DNA from: Cytospora piceicola | Taxonomy: Eukaryota > Ascomycota > Sordariomycetes > Diaporthales > Cytosporaceae | Length of the DNA: 64,000 nt | NCBI GenBank assembly: GCA_023375675.1 | Contig: JALQBC010000021.1 | Span: 124,001-188,000, forward strand | Reading direction: 5' to 3' | Translations under genes and position numbers: made by a program | In this document: piece by piece, positions 51,300-60,769 of the stretch | How the letters are laid out: each line of letters starts with the position of its first letter | How positions within the stretch are numbered: the stretch's first letter is position 1 | Notes under the pieces: generated by a model | Seen by the model: only the letters and a program-made list of their open reading frames with translations | Database searches by the model: none | Told to the model about the DNA's origin: nothing

Positions 51300-52480
51300 T
51301 GTTAAGTACCCGAACCTATTCGATCCGGTTAAAAGCTTTTAAGACAAGTTTCGTAACGTTACTTAAAATAGCAATATCACGAATAAAGTTATAGGCTTTT
51401 ATAATCCTTCGTTTTAGCTATCTTAGTTTACTTACTTATTATAAATCTTAACGAATAGTTTATTTTAAAAGCTCGACCTTAAACTTAGTAAAGAGCGATA
51501 AGCTTTAAAAGAACGTTTTAAAATAAAAGCTCCCGATTCGTTATTTATAAACCTTAACTTACCAGACCCTTTATATACTTAACTTTTAGATAGTTAAGAC
51601 TAGCTATTCTCTTTTTAATACCTTAATTATAATATTAGTAACCTTAACGCTAACTAACTTTAATACTACCTTAACCGCTTTTATAATAAGTAAAGGTATA
51701 AGTATAATATTTACTAAAGGTTATTCTTTAACTAAAAAGTTCTAAAAGCTTATCAGGATATTAACTTTTATCTCGATACAGAAAGGGTTCTCGATTAAGC
51801 TTACGAGTTCTTTTAGAAATACCTTCGTTACGATTATATCGACTATACCGGAAGGTAAAAGAGATACAGAAATAAAAGAAACCTAAATTAACACCGTTAA
51901 AGTTATATACCTTTAAAAAAGCGATCGCCTCCGACAATAGTTTATAAATACAGCTTTTATTAGGCGGATAAAATAAGTTTACTTATTTAATATTAAGCCT
52001 CCCGATTTTATTAACAGTATATAAACAACTGTAGTAAGCCTAACTAAAGGCTATTAAAAACGTTCTAATACTTAGTCTATTATATAGAGACTAATAATTA
52101 ACAGTATTAAAAAAGTTATTAAACCTCGGAGTACTATAAAGCTAGCGTTTTTTTCTCCTTTCTTTAAACTAACTTTCAAAAGATTAATAAAGCTACTATT
52201 TAAAAGTAAAAGGCTGTTTAAAAGCCTTCTCTATCGAAGGCACTCTAAAATTCTTAAAACAACTATAAAGCTATATAAAATCGCGGTTTATAGAAAAGAG
52301 GCTAAAATAACGAATAAAAAGGAAACCTTTTTATTTATAAGGCTTATAAATACAGATTTACGTAAACCTGTTATTTTTATCTATATCTTAGTATTATAGA
52401 ACACGAATTCCGAGATTCTACCTTTATTTTATTATTACGGAAGTATCGTTATTAGCTTTACGACTTCGAAATAAATATCT
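51300..52480 (+). pseudogene. Fossil open frame 10b
   Basis: The readable plus frame moves by one base here and stays open for about 390 codons. Clear tracts are SIQKGFSIKLTSSFRNTF and IPEGKRDTEIKET near 51770-51885, and KVIKPRSTIKLAFFSPFFKL near 52115-52180. A further open run extends to about 52390 with KSKRLFKSLLYRRHSKIL (near 52205-52260). The change of frame on one strand suggests an intron between exons of one gene, or adjacent genes. The family is unknown. Confidence 0.4.
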
Positions 52481-52530
52481 TTTACCGGTCGAAAAAGTAT
52501 ACTATAAAGTATTATTTAATATTTAAAATC

Positions 52531-53220
52531 GAGCCGTTAAACCTTATAAAAAAGGTTAAGAACTTTTTTAAAAAGCTTCGAAATATCCTCTTAAGTAACG
52601 ACGGTATCCCTACCGACTTAAAGGAAAACGTATATTCCGAATACCTCTATTTATTCTCTTACGAAAGTAAGCTTTTATAATACTAATTAATAAGCAGCTA
52701 CTATATAAACCGCGATATACTTAAGTTAATCGACAACGTCGTTTTAATCGCCTATATAAAAGTATATATATACCTTAAAAGTTAAAAGCCTACCGGAAGC
52801 GATAGTTAAACTTTATAGCTATTACTTTAAAGTAAGGCTTTTAAAAAAGGTAAAACGTCTAAAAAGAGTAAAGCAGGTATTACTACTAAAGGTGTTACTA
52901 TTAGATAATAGCCGGTTTCGAATTTAAAATTAACTTTAAAACGTTAGAATTCTAACGATAGTTACTCTTTAAAAAAGTTTTTAAAGCGTTAGTCCCCGAA
53001 GGTAAAAGATTTTATAATACGTCGACGATTATTATAGCTAGTCGCTTTTTAGCCGAGTAATATATCGCTATTAGTATAAGCGGTAGTATTAAACGATATT
53101 ATAAATAAAGGTAAAAATAGTTTTAAAGATAATAACGTTAAAGGTAACGGTATAAATATTAATAGTATAGAAAGTAATAATAGTAATAACAGTAACGATA
53201 GTTTTAAAAGTAAATAATAG
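52531..53220 (+). pseudogene. Fossil open frame 10c, Asn/Ser-rich C-terminus
   Basis: The plus frame shifts back and runs for about 230 codons. It starts with EPLNLIKKVKNFFKKLRNIL (52531-52590), then has ESKLL and NRDILKLIDNVVLIAYIKV near 52710-52770. A Lys/Ser/Gly-rich linker (near 52840-52890) and an Asn/Ser tract SIESNNSNNSNDS near 53165-53205 follow. It ends about 260 bases before the right terminal array. Low-complexity content favours plus as the sense strand. Confidence 0.4.
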
Positions 53221-53477
53221 TTTTAATAATAATAAAGTAATAACGATAATAACTTTATAATAAATAAGGGTAAGGATATTTAAATTAAGATATATGAATT
53301 TTAAGCGTTAAGATATTATATAAACGATTATAATAATTTATCGCTTTTATCGCCTTTAGTATTTAATCGAATAGCCTTCCCTTTTATCCCTTTTACGCCG
53401 GAGGCCTTTTATAACTAACCTTTAAACGATAATTCCTACGTTGTCTATATCGTAATCTAATAACTGTTTTTCTAATA

Positions 53478-54021
53478 TACGTTATATATTCTATAACGGA
53501 CTAACTGTAAAGGTATCGTAGCTATTACCTAAGTAGTTACTACCTAGGTAGTTACGTATTCTGTAGCGGACCGACTATAAGAGGTATCGTAGCCTCTTAT
53601 ATCGCCTTTCCTACTCGGTATAGCTTAAGCCGACCGTAGCGGACCGACTATAAGACGTACTAAAAACACCGCCTATACGGCTATAGTTAGATAATTAGTA
53701 GTCTATTAAACGTAATAGAAGCTAAACGATTAAGACTCGAAGGTTAAGGGTCGAAGGTCGAGGGCTATATAGAGACAGAGAGATAGCTACGATCAGACTC
53801 GAAGGCTAGACTTAAAGGTCGAAGTAAAACTTACGATATATATATCAGCTTTAAATATACTTTAAAAACATATATTATACTCGAGATACACTCCAGAAAC
53901 AGGCCTTAGACTCGAAAATACACTTTAGAAACAGGTCTTAAACTCGAAAATCTGCTCTAGAAACACTGTCTTAAGAGTTAAGACCTACTAAAATCGGAAA
54001 TTACCGCCTCTCGATGTCGAG
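53478..54021 (-). repeat. Right terminal inverted repeat, short form
   Basis: Read on the minus strand from 54021 inward this has the tip, two or three 31-32-base units, the AAAGCTGATATATATATCG block, one TCTGATCGTAGC unit and the GCCGTATAGGCGGTGTTT junction. Three or so TCGGTCCG units follow, ending near 53478. The order equals the left end, but the arrays are about four times shorter and more heavily mutated by RIP. Confidence 0.8.
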
Positions 54022-55266
54022 GTGAGGTATGTATTCCTGAGGCCAGTCACCCGTGTTTATGTAAATCAGGTATGGCTCGAGGAGGAGTCTGATCCACTCC
54101 GGACTGATCACGTATAGCGCAGGAAAGGTCGGGAAGATGACATCCACCGTGTCTATGTCGCCGTTGCTCGAGATCTCCTTCAAGAATGCAATCACGCTCG
54201 ACGTGTCGAGAGTAGAGGTCGGGATCACGAGGTCCATGGCCCCATACACCTGCCGCGCCGACTGTTCCAGGAGGTCGGTGTAGTTCGTCGAGAATGCATC
54301 CCCGCTGGCCACGACCCTGGCGTCGAACATAACAGACTCCGCGTGCGCCGACTCATAATCCGCCAGAAACGCAGGCAGAGCTGAAGCCGGTGTTGGATAC
54401 TCAGACATGTAGTATCCGCTATACGATGTTCCCAAAAAGTCCAAGGAATGACTCCGGTCGTAGCCGACTCCAAAGGTGGCCGAGGCACTGGTGGTGCTCC
54501 CAAAGTCATGCGACAGTCCAAAGACATAGCCCTCCCCATAAGACGTCGCCGTACCTGCAAGGTGACCACCCGACACGAAAGCCTGCTGCACCGTGCTGCG
54601 GGAAGCGTACTGATATGTCAGCGTGGAAGACGCCGCGGGCTTGCTGCCGAAGACGATGGACCCCCAGGCCGCCATCTGGTTGTTCTCGGTGTACAGGGTC
54701 TGGTTTGGGTTGGAGACGTTGACGAAAACGGTCTCCCCATCTGTGCCCGTCCGCACGTCTGCCGAGAGGTCTCCGGAGGAACCGGACCAGGAGTCATCGA
54801 CGCCGCTGAAGATCTGGATTTTCCGGGCCGACGAGCTGGTCACGTTCACGGTGAGGTAGCTATATGGCAATGACTGGCGGATATAGTTGCTTGGCGAGAC
54901 CGGAGAGAAAAAGTCCAGGATGACCGTCGCCGGCCCAGCGGTGAGGGTGATGATCGTGTGGGTGGCCGTAAACTCGATGCCCGTCTGTTTAGCTGCTGAG
55001 GCGTTTGAAACGCCATTGACCTCACTCAGGCAGTAATATGTGACGCCATCGATCCGAGCGAACACGGGCCAGTATATCACCTGTCCCTGCCAGAAACGAA
55101 GCTCGGCCGTTGGTGCGTCGCTGGCTACGTTTCCTGGGAGCCATGTTGAGAGGTAAGGGTTGCGGACTGCCAGAGGGTAGGACGAGATGCTGGATGTACC
55201 CGCCCACGATGGTGTAAGCAAAGTCACTGCACTGCAGAGCAGTGCAAGTGCTGAGCGGAACTGCAT
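54022..55266 (-). pseudogene. gtaA: GtaA-like glutaminase, detached 5' half
   Basis: This is the N-terminal half of the secreted glutaminase whose 3' half lies at 7450-8346. It begins at the ATG at 55266 with a signal peptide (hydrophobic residues about 5-18, small residues near 20-22). A beta-rich DUF5127-type region follows: PLAVRNPYLSTWLPG (about 30-44), FWQGQ, FFSPVSP, and DDSWSGSSGDL. The DUF4965-type start comes next, with WGSIVFGS, SHDFG and LLEQSARQVYGAMDL. Coding homology stops at Tyr-Ile-Pro-His, where the family continues Asp-Leu-Gly-x-x-Tyr-Pro. The frame then enters the element's terminal repeat and reaches a TAA (54001-54003) after a few foreign codons, giving 421 residues. A truncated secreted protein could be made but lacks the C-terminal catalytic domain. 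No RIP bias or other damage is visible in this half. Confidence 0.87.
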
Positions 55267-55343
55267 CCTCGATGATCCTTAATTGGAGCAGCGACACTTC
55301 CTTGAGCCCAGTGACCTCGACTACAACCGAACGAAACATATCA

Positions 55344-55354
55344 TCATATATAAT
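55344..55354 (-). promoter_or_regulatory. TATA-like box of the split glutaminase gene
   Basis: The minus strand reads TTATATATGAT about 80-90 bases before the ATG, a plausible spacing for a fungal TATA element. Only the 5' half of the gene keeps this promoter. Confidence 0.35.
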
Positions 55355-57276
55355 CCACCACAGCGAACCTTTTTAGACATGGGTAGATGTGCCAATCTAT
55401 CTGCCTAATGGTCAGGTATCGGCCTGGTCCAAGCTCGTATATGCGACACGGGGCAAGCTGGAATGCACTGCATTAAACTCGCCATCACTTTTGACGTGGA
55501 GCACCCAATTCCCCGCATAGATGACGCTATGGATTTGTGGGATTGGACGCGTGGGCCATGCGAGATTGGACTGAATCCAATTGATACAGCTAGGGAACCA
55601 GAGGAAGTCATAAGGACGACCCAAGAATCAAGATGACTGGCCGGGGCTTTTGGACGGAGAAAAGTCCCTGGTCTCGGTCTGATAACGGAACAACAGCATA
55701 TCTACCACCCTGTGTCGGTTATAGGTAGGCAATTAATATGCAGCAAATTCAAGTGGCCGGAAAAGCATGCTGGCCACGCAAGCCGACATCAATTCGACAT
55801 CACCAGTTGCCGCATACCAGCAATCTTGATCGATCTCTCCCCGACGGTTTACGAACTTGACTCGAATGTTCGAATCTCCTAAGAATAAGACCTGAAGATA
55901 TTTGATCAAGGTCTGCTTACGCTGACAGAGCCTAGGTTCCCTAAGATTTGTGTTCCTATTAGCATCATAAATAAATATCCGAAGTAATTAATATAAAATA
56001 ATATGGAATAGAACACCCTAAAGCTTCGAATCACTAACGCTATTTAAGTTAGCTATGAATCTAGCTTGTGAAGACAAAGATAACTGCAGAAGCATGATCA
56101 CACGAACCTAGTATGGGAACAAGGACAGAGCAGCCGAGGTGTTGCCGGCATTGAGAAGAAAATATGTAGTATAGGACCAAACCCACAGGAGACTTCTAGT
56201 CATTTCTCCATTTCATTTATAGCACACTCGCTAGGCTGGCCCTAAATTTCTAGGTTATCAGACTAGATACTGACCTTTGTAGTAGGGGAAGGAGCGTTCG
56301 GCTCTGTTTACAATGTATTTAAGACTAAGTTTACTATAGTAAACACACTAGAGATTTCTTCTCCACAACATCAATAACACTACCCAAAACGGGCTGGCCC
56401 CGTCCTTTATTTCACTCTATTTGATTTCACCTTCAAGTGTGGCACTGTTTTCCAGAGGCCGTCTATCGGTCTAAAAATATAATGGTTGTTTCAAAGGCCT
56501 TAGCCACGCTGCGACGCTTTGAACTAGAATACACAGGCCCTTCCCAGGGTTACCATCATAGTCAGCATGATTGGATCTATGGTGATACCATTGGCGTAAG
56601 GCAACTTGCTACACGCTCAATGGTTGAACAAGACACATGCTAGAATAGTGCACGGGGGGCACCCTCCAATCTCATTGCTTCTATATTTGTTTCGTAACGC
56701 TTTTACTAAACATGTGCGCGCGGCAATGTTACGATAACTCTACGTGCGGCAGGTCTGGTATCGCTTTCTTTACGTCACCAGATACCGACAATCTGTACTG
56801 AGAATAATGCTGGACTTTCCGGCGGCTTTGGCCATCAGGCTTCGTACATTTTCTGTACTACGTGCACGGCTGCTATGAGGCGACATACTCAATCCTGCCA
56901 CTTGTGAAGTTCACCACGGATGACTGTGATGAGCAGGGATATTGGGTCATGGTCTACGCAGCTGTAAACACCGGATATTACACCTTTAAATACGCAACTG
57001 TGTGCATGAAGTAGTCATAACTCGATAATTTATTCATTTTGTCGAGGCATCAGACCATCAGAGTTCGTTGAACCTGACCTGTCGTCGATAACATCTTGAC
57101 AGTCTCTTCGCCTCAGAGCTCCCAGAGCTGAAGACCCTTTTTACTCCTCTTTGCCTCCAAGGCCGACCCTGTTAATGGTTTCCCAGCATACAGCACTTTC
57201 CCCCATACTGCGCCTCCCAGTCAATCATTCTCTCGTCACTTCTTTGGCCCTCCATCGCATATCGAGGCAGCAGGTC
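55355..57276. other. Intergenic region between gtaA 5' half and finger-protein gene
   Basis: No gene is supported. Short plus and minus frames (55405-55624, 56437-56643) have no domain or splice partners. Moderately AT-rich patches occur near 55960-56050, without the CpA/TpG loss seen in the element. The 5' regulatory region of the glutaminase and the 3' UTR of the neighbouring minus-strand gene should be here. Confidence 0.5.
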
Positions 57277-59472
57277 CTAGGCTTGAGTGGCTGCAGGAGT
57301 CATGAACGCCGACAGCTGATCTGCGTAGCCCGTGTAGCCCTCACAATTGCACGGATCCATTTTGCACACGTCACACAGCTCCATCGCAAGACCCGAGTCT
57401 CGCTGGCTATTTTCGTTGTTCTTGTTGAACCGAATGCCTTCGACCCAGTCCTTGAATGGCAGACGCGGGCTCTCGACTTGGATTCCACTTATGCTGAAAG
57501 TGCTGGATCGTGTCTGGGGTTTCGAGTTGTTGGACGAGGACATGTTCGAGTTTATAGAATACACGGAAGACGATGTTGCTGGAGTGCTGTTCGTTACAAG
57601 AGGTATTGGCTGGGCCTGTGATTGTCGTTGTCTGTGGGATTTGGTTGAGGCTTGCTGGCTCGCTCCTTGAGCGGTAAAGTGTTTTGAGGTAATTCCCCCG
57701 ATGTTCCGGATTGAAAATCTCGAAGGGTTCGCCTTGCCCCCGTCGATGGTACTAGTCCGATTCCTGCTGCTCCCGGCGTTGTGGTGACATCTTCGGTTGA
57801 CCTTTGCGCGGTGCTGCTCAAAGACAAGCTGGAATTGTCCGGCCAGGAAAAAGCAAACGTCTTCCGGTTGGTCGGGGAGAAGTCGCTTTAGACTATCTCT
57901 GAGGTCTGTCTTCAAGTCGGCTTGGCTGTCATCTAGTTCCTGTTCCATCTCGACCATCTCGACGGCAGGTTGGAATTCTAGGCACGGCATTAGCATTCAA
58001 AGCCGGCTCGATGTCCATTGGGACATTTAAGGAAGAGGACATCAACTTACCTGGATCCAAGACTGTGACATCACCGGGAAACAATAGCCTCCATATCTCT
58101 TCCCATGTTTGAGCTTTATACCTTCTCGTTGTATCAGCCAGGATCCGGTCCATTTCCTCCGTGATTCCGTCTTCTTCGGATCTATTTGAGGAAGCCGGTC
58201 TTGCCTCGCACATCTGCTCCACGGGCACCATCAGGTGTTCAGACATATCGATTTCGCTTAGAAACCCGGTTTTGCATCGAGGACAATAATACGGCGATCT
58301 GGACATTCGGTGATAGGTTCTTATATGACGTCTATGATCATGTTAGTTTGTGCATGCATACCAGGACAGATAAGTTTTCAAACGTACTTTAGCTCCGTTA
58401 TACCAGAGAACGGCCGTTTCGCGCAGTGTTCGTGATCACGAACATTGAACATTACAGGGCTTCGCCTCCTGAAAGGGCAAGGATATGCTTTCGATGCATC
58501 TAGGACTTTGGCCTTCCTCCTCTGGTTCAGGCTACGATATCCACTAGTCCGTCGTGCTCGGTTGTTTTGGGCTTGATCGTACCGGAAAAGATGTTCAGAA
58601 TCGTCACCTGCTTGGTCGGACGCCCTCCTACTGTCGGAACCTAGACAATTGGAGAAGTGATCGGAGTCTGAGCTGGGCGTCGACGATCGAAATTCGTCGG
58701 CGTAGTACTTCGGAAGTGCCCATTGTGGATGCTCATCTTCAACAGTAGTTGACACCTCCTTGATGCATCGGCCGACGGCGTCCTGAACCTTGAGCGGCAC
58801 CGTAGACCTGGTTGCTTGAACTCCATACCCTTCCCGCAGGATGGAAGCTGCTATGCGTGAAGTAAGTGCAGCACTTGGGTCGGCATCACAACTGGCTTGA
58901 GGCTTGATATCCATTAAGGAGTTTGTCTTGTCCAGAAAACTCCTTCGTCGTCCAGGTGGTGGGGCCATTAGACTACCGGTCGTCAGTATATTTGACCTAT
59001 GTATATATGCCATGACGGCTTCAAGACGCCTGCTCTGATGCACTCACTCAAATGCTCGGGCGTTGGATAGCCCCGGATTGACCAAACTGGCTCGGTCAAC
59101 GTAGGTAGTTGCCCTCTTGAGGTACCTGTTAGTCTTCTCCGTCGGTGAATCTCTCCGCATTCGGAGAGGAAGATTCAGGCTCTGTGGTCTCTCCGTCGAC
59201 AATTTGGCTAGATGTGCTTTGTCTTGAATGCTTCTATCAGTGAGTTCGTGGTGTTGGAACTCGAATGATGTCTGGCGGCTATGGGGCATGATATCCACGG
59301 ACTCAGGCATTTGATCTTGATCGGACATATACATAGCAGGACCGAAGACTGGCGATCTATTCGATGTTGCCGGGCTAGCTGGGTGGGATGATAAAGTAGA
59401 GACGGAACCAGCCATTGATTCCGGGTAGTCGTCTGAGACGGACCGTCTCCTTTGTGTAATCTCTGTATCCAT
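57277..59472 (-). CDS. Cys/His finger-module protein, four exons
   Basis: This is a fungal protein of about 663 residues, probably nuclear, of unknown role. Exons on the minus strand are 59472-59048, 58972-58388, 58331-58051 and 57977-57277. Donors are GTGAGT, GTACGT and GTAAGT, acceptors TAG, TAG and TAG, and the phases join to a TAG stop. I start at the ATG at 59472; the frame is open farther up to about 59580 without a better ATG. The N-terminal 290 residues are Ser-rich and disordered. A finger module follows: Cys307...Cys325...His339...His344, then CPRC (353-356), His369 and Cys378. Next come an acidic segment and WEEIWRLLFPGD, a motif I associate with a widespread ascomycete family of C2H2-like proteins. 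The C-terminus has a Ser/Asn-rich stretch and a small Cys cluster (CDVCKMDPCNC). A DNA- or RNA-binding role is inferred only from the fingers. Confidence 0.82.
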
Positions 59473-60769
59473 TGCTGACGAGAAGTAAGACCAATAATCC
59501 AGGCGCGTCGCTGTCAGAGTTGCACTGCGTCGTACTCGTGCATAAAAGGAAGGGATCGGTGATCTGCTTCGGCTTGACACCCAGATCTGCGGTGGTTTCT
59601 AGGCGCCGTGGGCACAACCCGGGGGGGAAAGCCTCGAAAACAAAGGTCTAGTGGGCAGCAGCACAAGAGAAGAGACAGAACCTATAAGAAATGCAAGTAT
59701 TGATGGAGTACTAGTAGAAGAACAACCGTCTATGAGACGCAGAGAAGCGGGACGAGAAATAACAAGGATAGGTCAAGAACAATTGAAAGTAGGCAACCAC
59801 GGCCGAAATAAGAAACATTCGAGAACTCTGATGGATATAAAAAAAGAAGCACCATCAAACAAACCAAACGGCCAGGCGACCCCAAACGGCCTCGTCAGGC
59901 CTGTCATGGTGTCCATGGTGGCCAGGGGGATTCATCAAGCCATTGTCCAATGAGGCTCGTACGCGCCCTTCTAAACTTTGGCCCCACGAGATTGGGCCTG
60001 TCACACATGTGTCTGATTGGCCCGGCCAACCATTTGGCGCTGGGCAATCAGGTGCGACGATGGTGTTTCCTGGATGATTGACCTGGATGGCATGACGTAC
60101 AAGTGCGTATTATTGTCATGCGCAGTTTTGCGCGTCGATTTCAGCTGCTTTGGAGGAAGAAAGGGAGAGAGGAGGGTCTGAGGTGGCGGCGGAACATCTG
60201 CGCCGCCTTGTTGACCGAGATTCGTGAAAATCTTACCGGGGGCGAGAAAAAGGGGGTTCGGTAATGACCCGGGTTAGGGTTTATAATTTTTCCAAAGACC
60301 ACCCGTGGACGACCATTATCCTTGATTCCTTTGGCATTCGGCTGAACGACGATCGCTGTTGCATGGAACTCTTCATTGATCAGGGCTACACTACTTGACT
60401 TCATATCTATGTCCGGCGTCAAGAGTTATTAATGGCAACTCACCTGCGCATGCGTTACACAGCATTGTCGCTCATGTAACCTTCCTGCAGCTTGCTCACA
60501 TGCAAGGGATATGACGAATGGGTGAACAAGACGAGCAATTTATTCTTGAAACATGCTCCCCTTAGACACATCTCTGAGATCCCCGTGTAGCTACATACAT
60601 ATTCTTGTACTGAGTATAAAGTGGAAACGTGGTGAATGCTCTCAAGGTCAGTAAACCGGTGTAAGTGGTCCCCTTGCTCCGGCGTAATCTCTACGTTCAA
60701 CAAGGTCCAGATGATTTGTCCGCAATTTCAAGGTTCATGACATCTAATGTATCTGATATCAATTATATA
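59473..60769. other. Intergenic region
   Basis: This lies upstream of the finger-protein gene and downstream of the amidohydrolase. Short frames at 59651-59953 and 60141-60703 have no recognisable domain. A G-run of eight lies near 59622-59629, and the pyrimidine-poor leader before 59472 may contain an upstream exon or 5' UTR. Nothing else was seen. Confidence 0.45.

Larger units (their letters stand above)
9600..53477. other. RIP-saturated AT-rich interior
   Basis: Direct count over 12001-12300: no CpA, no TpG and 13 CpG in 300 bases. Every line sampled from 9.6 to 53.4 kb looks alike, with TA-rich words, CG retained, ATG almost absent and TGA stops nearly absent. Repeat-induced point mutation in Pezizomycotina converts CpA to TpA on either strand of duplicated DNA, which explains this exactly. 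Neither flank shows the bias. No intact coding sequence, tRNA or rRNA was recognised. Apparent open frames here usually start at TTG, CTG or ATA-like codons and are not genes at face value. Confidence 0.9.
8351..54021. mobile_element. Giant RIP-silenced element with terminal inverted repeats, about 45.7 kb
   Basis: The sequence reading inward from 8351 (+) and from 54021 (-) aligns without gaps for about 80 bases. It shares CGAGAG at offsets 9-14 and AGGTCTTAACTC at offsets 36-47, followed by AGACA and GTGTTTCT. Farther in, both ends share the same ordered series of blocks: 31-32-base GTTTCTAGAGTG units, a TCTGATCGTAGC block, GCCGTATAGG, and TACGGTCGGTCCG arrays. Outside the two ends the flanks are the two halves of one glutaminase gene, so the block is an insertion. 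I see no convincing target-site duplication: the flanks read ...CATCC and GTGAG... on the plus strand. The interior has lost nearly all CpA and TpG, so any transposase is unreadable at face value. The exact outer borders may be off by a few bases. A nested or composite structure cannot be excluded from one copy. Confidence 0.8.

Noticed and set aside
9600..53477. The AT-rich block as a regional centromere
   Set aside because: Some fungal centromeres are long RIP-mutated AT-rich tracts of this size. Here the block has inverted ends and interrupts one gene, which fits an insertion better. CENP-A mapping would settle it.
8351..54021. Assignment to Starship, Maverick/Polinton, KDZ, CACTA or LINE families
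   Set aside because: No captain recombinase, polymerase B, DDE triad, Ulp1 protease or reverse transcriptase could be recognised through the RIP damage, so naming a family would be unsupported.
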